From Bolinopsis microptera (Eukaryota; Ctenophora; Tentaculata; Lobata; Bolinopsidae), in the NCBI RefSeq assembly GCF_026151205.1, contig NC_087079.1, positions 6,048,169-6,112,168 on the forward strand: DNA of 64,000 bases, in the 5' to 3' direction. Under the pieces are notes generated by a model, which searched no databases, had not been told where the DNA came from, and was given only the letters and a program-made list of their open reading frames with translations. Made by a program: the position numbers and the translations under genes. Of this stretch, positions 56,509 through 64,000 are shown one piece after another (positions within the stretch are counted from its first letter, which is position 1; each line of letters begins with the position of its first letter).

Positions 56509-57001
56509 GCGGGAATGTAAAGAATTCAAGCCCCAAAATCGAATCAACTGGTACGAAAGCTACTGCTCGTCTTTGCAGAGTTTGCGCATGAAAAGTTGAG
56601 TTTTATCACTTTTGTGCGCGTTTTCGCCGCGCGCGCACGGTGCAAACACATGTCCTTCATGTGAGAATTAACCGGGAAATTAAACCCAGATTTATAATAG
56701 CTGCATACTCAACTTATTATGTCAATGACGAACAATCCAATCCACCACATCAGCCTTATATGCTTACAATCGTTGCACTTTAACCAGAGCCCGAAACTTC
56801 AGCTTTGACGAGAAACGTGCGACCGAAGTTGATACGGCAATATTGATAAACCTATGTCATGTTTCTGGACGTGACTGTATAATATTAATAGCCCTGTACA
56901 ATAATCATAATAGCTAGGATGTTACTCTGAGTTCATTTCTTTTAAGGGCGTTGGGCAACTAAACTGGTGGATACTTAGGGTGTTCTAGTGTCTACCTAAC
57001 C
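56509..57001. other. intergenic inside the inverted-repeat pair
   Basis: No gene recognised. A CpG-rich GCGCGCGCAC patch lies near 56630. Confidence 0.35.
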
Positions 57002-57265
57002 AGTGGCGTAACGAAGGACCCCGCCGAAGGCACCGATCTCGCTGTGCGGGGGGGGGGGGGGGGGATCTAAGGGGGCGCCAAATCGTCGTTTGAATGTGGG
57101 ACAATTACGAAAAACTTAACTACGGTACTATATATACTAGAAAACTGCGCGTTCTGCTCTAGAAACATAACTTTTAAAAATTTTACCGGCTTATCTTCTA
57201 AAATCATCTAATTTGTTCAGTTTTAGGGAGGGGCGCCAAAAGGGGAGGGGGCGACAACAGGCAAC
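57002..57265. mobile_element. copy of the 27609 hAT-type MITE, opposite orientation
   Basis: Starts CAGTGGCGTAACGAAGG and contains a 17-base G-run, GGGCGCCAAATCGTCGTTTG and GGGAGGGGCGCCAAAAGGGG, all reverse complements of the 27609 element. The far terminus is eroded. Confidence 0.8.
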
Positions 57266-59214
57266 TAGCTATGAAGACTTCCTTGGATGATCTACTCTGC
57301 AATGTGCGTATCTATAATATAGCCTATCTTGCTTCATCGAAAACGCAAGACTGACTGTTTAGTGGCTTATCCGACACATCTTCTGATTCACTATTAGTGG
57401 TCGACTGGTCGTTGCGTGGTTTACTGCAATGACCGAGAGACTTCCAATAAACACTTGATTAAAATGATTGAAATGCTCATGCTAGTCACTATATATCACG
57501 GAGCCTGGATAGATAGGAGGTGATAGGAGCCTGGATAGGAGGTGATAACAATTACAGGGAGTGACACTTAGGACCGTCCTTAAACCGTCTGCTTATCTGC
57601 TAGCATAGGGAATATAATAGATTCATTATGTTACTACACAATATATCAGCAGTGGTTCTTTATTTCAGAATGCTTTGAAGTTTGGAACGATGTTGGATGT
57701 GGTTGACAAATGCAGGGAGGGCGCTGGGCGGTGTCGTATAAAAAACATTCTCCCTCAATTATAGAACTGCTCATGATATTCCAGGTATGAGGAAATTAAT
57801 CAATTTTTAAAATCCTAACTTCACAAGCCTGTTGTCAAATGAACAAATATCGTGCATCGACCCAAGAGCAGATTTGCATTTCACCGTTTGATATCACGGA
57901 AATTCAAATTAGTTCAGTTTAAAAGTAACCCATCTATTTTTAATGGGTAATATTTGATGTGTAACATGTCTTGTCCGATGTATCGCTGTCTAGTGAGTAG
58001 CAGGTAATCCTGTTTAAGTAGCCGGATTTTTGTCGTCTCATAGCGGGTCAATAGCCGGATTGCAGCACCATACCAACCAAAGTAGCCGTTTAATAGCCTG
58101 TTAATAGGAACTTATGAAAGGTGTAATTATCACTAATTACATATTACTAGCAGGTGATTGTTGTGCCCCAAATACCTATATGCCGTCTGTCCCTAACATC
58201 TCATTATCCTGCAACTGACACTGTCTATTATAAGTTTACACATATTACCACATGCAGCCCCCTGCTTTAGCAAGTTCCTAGCTTGCATTGTGTTGACTCT
58301 AAACCAAGTTCATGGTTGAGTTTGTGCCTCCGTCGACAATTAACCATTGTCTTCCCCCTGTGCTGGTAGCTAATCGTTCTGGAACCTCGCATACCATAAT
58401 ACCAACTACTCTGTGTAATCCTCAGCTACAATAATTTCACTTTCCCTTGATCTGCTCCTCAACTTAAAGCTTGGTATTACAATGGGGACATTAAGCGTGG
58501 GTTACATGATGTCATGTTTATACTTTGTAATCTCTATATACCTTGCGACCATTGCTGTAATCTGCAGCCACAATAACCTTTTAGAGACACCTACAGGGTT
58601 ATATGCTACACTATAAACGTGTATTAGGGAACTTTCTTTAGTAAAAGCGCTTCTTGTAACGTATATGATCCATGGTTATTGTAACAATGGAGTTTAGTGT
58701 ATTATCATTGGTTTTAGTAAAGAGATTCTTTGGTAATCTTTCTTCGCTCTTATGAGTGGGTCGATCATATATTTTGATGATAGTTGGTGACGAAGTGAGA
58801 GTCTCCACTCAGTGTTTGAGTTTCTTTAATGGGAATTGAGTTTTAAATAGTTAAATCTTCTTATATGGGTACCACGTGGTTTATACATCTCTTTAGTGAA
58901 CTGTTCACCGACAATTTAACGGTAGCTATTATCTAGCTTAGTGCATTGAGTCAAACCGGTTCATCAAAACATCACATGTAATTGACGTAAGTTGAAGGAC
59001 GTAAGTTGTAGGCCTAAATACAATGTTACAATCGTGTCTACCTAATGAAAATGGCAAATGCATCATTAACTCGGCTGATCAGCGATCATTAACTCGGCTG
59101 ATGAGCGATCGCAAAACTTAATACACTCGTTTCAGTGCTGTTTTGCTTCATCAGTAACTTCAGCGGTGTGATTATTTTATAGTGAGTTTTTATCCGGTTT
59201 ATAGACGGGATTGG
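57266..59214. other. intergenic, no gene recognised
   Basis: Contains a lone relative of the 23325 MITE terminus near 58790 and a 24-bp repeat CATTAACTCGGCTGATSAGCG near 59062-59105. No gene, and no transposase between the flanking inverted repeats. Confidence 0.4.
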
Positions 59215-59333
59215 GGTAATAATTAATCCAAGAGGCTCACTCATGAAGCAGGGAGCCTTTTGATTAATGATCACAACAACAATCAGCTGATTGTTCTCTG
59301 TAGGCAAGGTGTGCTACACAGATGCGATCATTA
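59215..59333. repeat. right copy of the ~114-bp inverted repeat
   Basis: Reverse complement of 56395-56508 with few changes. The two could be termini of a 2.9-kb element or two independent insertions. Confidence 0.85.
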
Positions 59334-60355
59334 TAATTATATTTTGCGATTGTTTACTTATCTCCTGTCTAGGCAGGATGATATAAATTGCTTGTGCAGG
59401 GTCCGTATCATCAGGTCATTTAATCGGACTATCTAGAATAAACTCGTCTAGCCTCTACTATTCTAAACTGAACTATTTTTACGGAATAGTGTCTGATTAT
59501 GATTAACTCCTATAACGGATATGTTACATTATCCGAGATTAATGTGTCTTCTAGTGTTATCCACGTTTGCGCCCCGGGAATCTTATAGTCCTTCATTCAA
59601 CTGGTATATTCTTATCAGCTCATGCCTGCAATGACACAGGACCCGCTACAATGGAGCTCCTACATGTTACCGCGTTACAATGCTGAACAAACCTTATCAA
59701 TATTAGATGAAAGTTTTCATACTTCTTTATTTTAACCAAGAGTTAAGTTGAACTTCACTGCATCGTTCTATACTGTATTTTAACATACTAGTGCCCATTA
59801 AGTTCTTAGTCAGTAAACGAGACAAATATTATGCTACCTTCATCATGACTGGCTAATTCTAGTTAAACCACTCATATCTTTATGACAAATAAAGTTCTAC
59901 TGGACCTCTGTGATATTTTGCAACGCTTGATAGTGTTCAGTAGATTTCTACATTCATAATAATAATATGTGCAGCTTGGCTCGTCGCCAATATACTGAGG
60001 ATTCTCGTCATTAAAACTTTGTACATGACTATTATCATCTGCTCAGGCACCCATTATTAAACTATATATTATGTCTGATTATTAGCAGGGAAATGGTTAT
60101 GAACCCATGCTACAATCTGCCGTTTTATCAACAAACAGTTTCCAGTCCAGATCCAAGCTACACCATAACCCAGTTTTGTGTTTGTACACCGTGTTCCCCC
60201 GGAACATAAGCCCCATAACCCCCACAATGGACACAGTCTGCAACTTAAACGGAACAAACACCTCCTCTCTTTCAACAAGACTAAACGATCTTATGAGTGA
60301 ATACAACCCTGTCTTTAGGGGAGCTCTAAACGGTGTGCACTGCGGGGACTATCAA
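59334..60355. other. intergenic, no gene supported
   Basis: A 114-codon plus-strand frame (60107-60451) runs into the following 30-bp repeats and has no recognisable domain. Confidence 0.35.
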
Positions 60356-60450
60356 ATCTCAGGTGTTTGGAGCCAAAACTCTGGTTTATCAGGTGTTTGG
60401 CGCCAAAACTCTTGTTTATCAGGTGTTTGGCGCCAAAACTCTGGTTTATG
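60356..60450. repeat. 3 x 30-bp repeat
   Basis: Three copies of TCAGGTGTTTGGCGCCAAAA plus CTCTGGTTTA, the first with AG in place of CG. Confidence 0.95.
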
Positions 60451-60564
60451 AGTCCTAAGAGGAGGGTGTTAGTGTGGTGTTTGATCTCTGTTTGTAGTGG
60501 TGGTAATGAGTTGTCGGGTAAGCTTTATTGAGGCTGTCGTTAGTTGCTGCTGGTGGGGATCGTG

Positions 60565-61137
60565 GCCCTTGTTGGCTGGTTTCTGGCCCTTGTTGGCTGG
60601 TATCTGGCCCTTGTTGGCTGGTATCTGGCCCTTGTTGGCTGGTATCTGGCCTTGTTGGCTGGTATCTGGCCCTTGTTGGCTGGTATCTGGCCCTTGTTGG
60701 CTGGTATCTGGCCCTTGTTGGCTGGTATCTGGCCCTTGTTGGCTGGTATCTGGCCCTTGTTGGCTGGTATCTGGCCCTTGTTGGCTGGTATCTGGCCCTT
60801 GTTGGCTGGTATCTGGCCCTTGTTGGCTGGTATCTGGCCCTTGTTGGCTGGTTTCTGGCCCTTGTTGGCTGGTATCTGGCCCTTGTTGGCTGGTATCTGG
60901 ACCTTGTTGGCTGGTATCTGGCCTTGTTGGCTGGTATCTGGCCCTTGTTGGCTGGTATCTGGCCCTTGTTGGCTGGTATCTGGCCCTTGTTGGCTGGTAT
61001 CTGGCCCTTGTTGGCTGGTATCTGGCCCTTGTTGGCTGGTATCTGGCCCTTGTTGGCTGGTATCTGGCCCTTGTTGGCTGGTATCTGGCCCTTGTTGGCT
61101 GGTATCTGGCCCTTGTTGGCTGGTATCTGGCCCTTGT
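60565..61137. repeat. 21-bp minisatellite, about 27 copies
   Basis: Unit TTGGCTGGTATCTGGCCCTTG. A few units lack one C (near 60650 and 60920), which shifts frame within the array. The unit length is a multiple of 3 and is stop-free in several frames, so long artefactual frames exist on both strands. None is supported as a gene. Confidence 0.97.
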
Positions 61138-61261
61138 ATGATTGTTGTATCAGGATTAACACTGCGTTATAAATGGGAATGATTGCTGGTTTTATGGCAA
61201 ATGTTTATTGTAGTCTAAACTTTACAATTAAGAGGACTCCCTTGTCTGTGTTTATATACAT

Positions 61262-61648
61262 CATAGTAGTGTTTAGTAGGTAGCATCATGGCTCTCGACA
61301 GACAAAGTAAAACAAAGCAAATGACTGATAAAACTATATGAAAATAATCGACGTTTCGGCACTAATTGGCCGATTACTAAGCCATCCGAAACGTTTTCAT
61401 ATATTTTTCATATATTTTTACCATTTATCTTTTTTGTACAATTTAAGACTTTTAGCCTCTGATAGAGCGGGATGGAAGAAATTGTTATAGCTTGTGTGTC
61501 AGTATTTCTTTTTTTCTGGCTACTTATCAGATCTTTAAGATGTTCATTTATGTTCTATTTTTTGATTTGAATAAAGTTATATAATAAATCTGCTTTGTTT
61601 TACTTTGTCTGTCGAGAGCCATGTTGCTTCCTACTAAACATTACTATG
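61262..61648. mobile_element. 387-bp MITE with ~55-bp terminal inverted repeats
   Basis: Ends share CATAGTARTGTTTAGTAGG and ATGGCTCTCGACAGACAAAG in opposite orientation (61262-61318 and about 61592-61648). The interior has CGACGTTTCGGC and CCGAAACGTT. No coding capacity. Confidence 0.8.
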
Positions 61649-61684
61649 CTAAGAACTCACGCTCGGCCCTACTAGATCTATATA

Positions 61685-61760
61685 AATCACCCAATGAAAA
61701 GCTCAGAACAACACCTCTTGTCCAATGAGAAGCTCGGAATAAAACTAACTACCCAATCAG
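61685..61760 (+). promoter_or_regulatory. three CCAAT boxes spaced 31 bp
   Basis: CCAAT at 61691, 61722 and 61753, each 31 bp apart. The first two are followed by GA-A-AAGCTC / GAGAAGCTCGG. NF-Y sites spaced about three helical turns apart are typical of animal promoters. They lie just upstream of a candidate first exon. Confidence 0.5.
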
Positions 61761-61777
61761 GATGCTAGCAGGTCGGT

Positions 61778-61896
61778 ATGCTGCTGCTGGTCCTTCTAGG
61801 AGGAGTGGGATTATCGAGCACCCTCGTTCTAGGAGGAGTGGGATTATCGAGCAACCCGGCATGTTCCAACAGAAAGAAGATCTGGAGGTGGGACTG
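61778..61896 (+). CDS. candidate first coding exon of a secreted protein
   Basis: From ATG 61778 the frame encodes a Leu-rich signal-like start (MLLLVLLGGVGLSSTLVLGG) containing a tandem repeat of about 10 residues. It then has a Cys and a basic/Trp-rich stretch, and ends at a good donor (CTG|GTGAGT, 61897). A second ATG at 61762 opens another frame to the same donor. An acceptor near 62728 (CACTTGCAG|AGCC) suits only the second frame. The CCAAT promoter upstream supports transcription, but the product is not recognised and the exon is unproven. Confidence 0.28.
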
Positions 61897-64000
61897 GTGA
61901 GTTTATAGGTTCGTGAGTTTGTTTGTGAGTTTGTTTGTGAGTTTGTTCGCGAGTTTGTTTATTTGTCTGCGAGTTTTCTTCTTGGCGACTTTGTTATCTA
62001 AGCTGATATGTTTGATATGTTTGTATGCCTTGATGAACGAGATAGAGAAATCGCTTCATTGATTAAGTGAACATTAAAATTTAATCTTCTTTACTGATCT
62101 TTAATTTCAAGGCCTGTAATTTAATATGGAGCTTGGCTTGCTTAACTTTAATAAACTTAGCTTTAATTTTATGAGAACGTATTGAAATAATAACCCTGTC
62201 TCAATTACACAATAGTATTATTATCTTATTTTCTTAACCCGTTCTCGAAATGTGTAACAATGTCATAAGAGTTGACAACTTTTTATCAAGATTGAGTGCC
62301 AACCTACAAACATTGCCTGAAAAAGTACACTAATACCGAAAGATAACCATAACATTTACCTGCTATCATCAAGTTTTCATCCCTAAAGTTAGAACATAGT
62401 AACTGTTTTTTAGCCACGAGCATTAGGCAGCATATGTAAGGAGACACCGACATAATAACTTTTTAAAAGTAAAATATAGTAGCTGTGTTTGGGGAGCTGC
62501 CGCCCTGACCTCAGTGATACACACAACATGGTTGCACTGGTCCGCGCAGTTGTGAGCTAAAAATACCACACCATCTTTCATTGTTTCTTCCCTCGTGTCC
62601 CTGGCTGGCTGGCAGTCTTCTCATACCTTGATCCTGGTATTCAGTTCCCTGATCTTGGTGTATCGGTATTTGTAATGTTTCAATATGTTGTATTCTTCAG
62701 TTTCTTAAGCTTGTGTTACCACTTGCAGAGCCAGAAGTGGCCGGCAGGAAACGACAAATATTTAAACGGCAGTGGTGTCATTACAAATACCACTACCAGA
62801 TCGTGAGACCGTTGAATTTTGGCCCATCTCTCAGTTTTCCTCTTAGTATTATATCTTGTAGCTTTTTTAACGTTCACTCGGATTATCCACCAATGAAAAA
62901 AAAACTTCTCTGCGTAAGGGACGGAAAGTCAAATTGCTTTATTTAAATACAATATTTGATCATTTGAAATACTAGCAGAATGCAGATTTACAATAGAACG
63001 GTGTGATTTACATACTTTACCAGTGGCAAATAAAGATGGGTCTTGAATGTTTGGTATTATTTGCCTTTATCACCCTATACTCTATTTTTCATGTTTAACA
63101 AAATTAATTCAGAATTCATACAGTTCAATGAGATTGACAATCTATTGAATGCGTTAAATATCATAACAAAAGAATTTGTATCTCGCTTTTTTCTTAGCTT
63201 TAGTTTCAGTAATCATGTAATTTCTATTTTACAGGATACTGACCACTAACCAGTCATACTTTTTCTCTTAAATATCTATCACGCAAACAATTTGCAACTA
63301 CATTGTAGCCAGTAAGCTAAAATGTGTCGGTTTGGGTTGCAATTTTGGGTTAAAGCCAGAGTTGTCCGGTTGTCAAATTGACCAGCTAGGGTGGATTTGG
63401 GGGTGAACCTGAAGTATAAAAGTATAACGGAGTCAGGCCGACTCAGCCAAATTGAGACGTAATATTCACACTTTACGCTTCACTTGTTATTCCTGTTTCC
63501 TACTTTGTATATAGCACTACTACCATGGGGATGTACAACTTGTGTCTAGACAAATCACAAACACTGCAACATTAACAGAAACACAGACGTAATATTAATA
63601 ATGATAAAACCTCCGAATTTCAGGGCAAACTTATCTGCCAGAAACGTCACACATACGTCACACACATTTCGTGACCATGACAACCCGCGCGTATTGCTCC
63701 TTCATAAACCTCCCCAATTACCGATAACTCGCTTCTGTGGAGTGTAGTTAGGTGTCAGACAGCAGTTTTTAACTGTGTTCCATGTCTCCTGGTCCGGTGT
63801 GTGGTATACTAGGTTCAACTCTCAACACTTTATAGTTTAAAACACTGTTAGCATTTTCTGCCTCGTTTAGGAGCTAAGTTTCGGAATGATTCCCTGGCCA
63901 TCGTGTGACGTTTTTGTGATATGTATCACTTCTTTTGATTTCCTGTTGTTAAGTCTCACATTCGCAGATCAGAGTGGTGTAAAACTTCATCTAAATTTAG
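61897..64000. other. intron or intergenic, no gene supported
   Basis: GTTTGTTTGTGA-type short repeats at 61915-61965. Short frames at 62713-62946 and 63043-63249 have no recognisable domain. Confidence 0.35.

Noticed and set aside
56391-56591. Small ORF beginning MVMIASVQHTLPTE
   Set aside because: It is the translation of a repeated inverted segment also present at 59215-59333; not a gene.
60455-61182. Long ORFs of 212-235 codons on both strands
   Set aside because: All are products of a 21-bp minisatellite that is stop-free in several frames. No start context, domain or splice support.

Overview
The window is animal nuclear DNA. Genes are split by short GT-AG introns or are intronless, and are separated by long AT-rich intergenic DNA full of foldback, MITE-like and LINE sequence. 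The gene set (ADAT1, TIMMDC1, rabphilin-like FYVE/C2 protein, UTP23, an intron-containing tRNA-Ile(UAU), type I membrane proteins) is metazoan. A non-bilaterian such as a cnidarian is my inference from genome style; the species cannot be named from the sequence.

Layout: (1) 1-3000 holds three minus-strand genes: the 5' end of a ZIP-type metal transporter, intronless ADAT1 and TIMMDC1, with CACGTG-containing repeats upstream of TIMMDC1. (2) 3-13.8 kb is gene-poor. It has two LINE remnants, a poly-G/poly-C ended element with an 8-bp target duplication, a 1.37-kb TTAA-flanked foldback element, the tRNA, a switch-like double palindrome and an 18-bp-phased CACGTG array. (3) 13.8-19.9 kb is a near-full-length CR1-type LINE. 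Its ORF1 combines PHD finger, coiled coil, AlkB-type 2-oxoglutarate/Fe(II) dioxygenase and SGNH-hydrolase modules. ORF2 (PHD, EEP endonuclease, RT) overlaps ORF1 by ATGA and carries three frameshifts. (4) 20.2-21.35 kb is a satellite with a 434-bp higher-order period. (5) 25.1-26.9 kb encodes a rabphilin-like Rab effector (minus). (6) 31.6-40.4 kb has three plus-strand genes: a single-pass membrane protein with a basic tail, a small Cys-rich type I receptor-like protein in five exons, and UTP23 in five exons whose third exon has both splice sites tandemly duplicated. (7) 44.1-53.2 kb is a tandem duplication of a nuclease-helicase gene (NERD-like PD-(D/E)XK nuclease plus SF1-helicase/DUF2075-like ATPase). 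The nuclease half and flanks are nearly identical between copies while the helicase half is strongly diverged. (8) 53-64 kb is mostly intergenic, with minisatellites, inverted-repeat elements and a probable promoter with three CCAAT boxes spaced exactly 31 bp.

Two items best fit the search for something undescribed: the LINE whose ORF1 carries a complete AlkB active site, and the mosaic nuclease-helicase pair, whose architecture resembles bacterial defence nuclease-helicases. Comparing the two duplicated units also gives a natural empty site showing that the foldback element inserts at TTAA. All domain calls were made by eye; no search was run.
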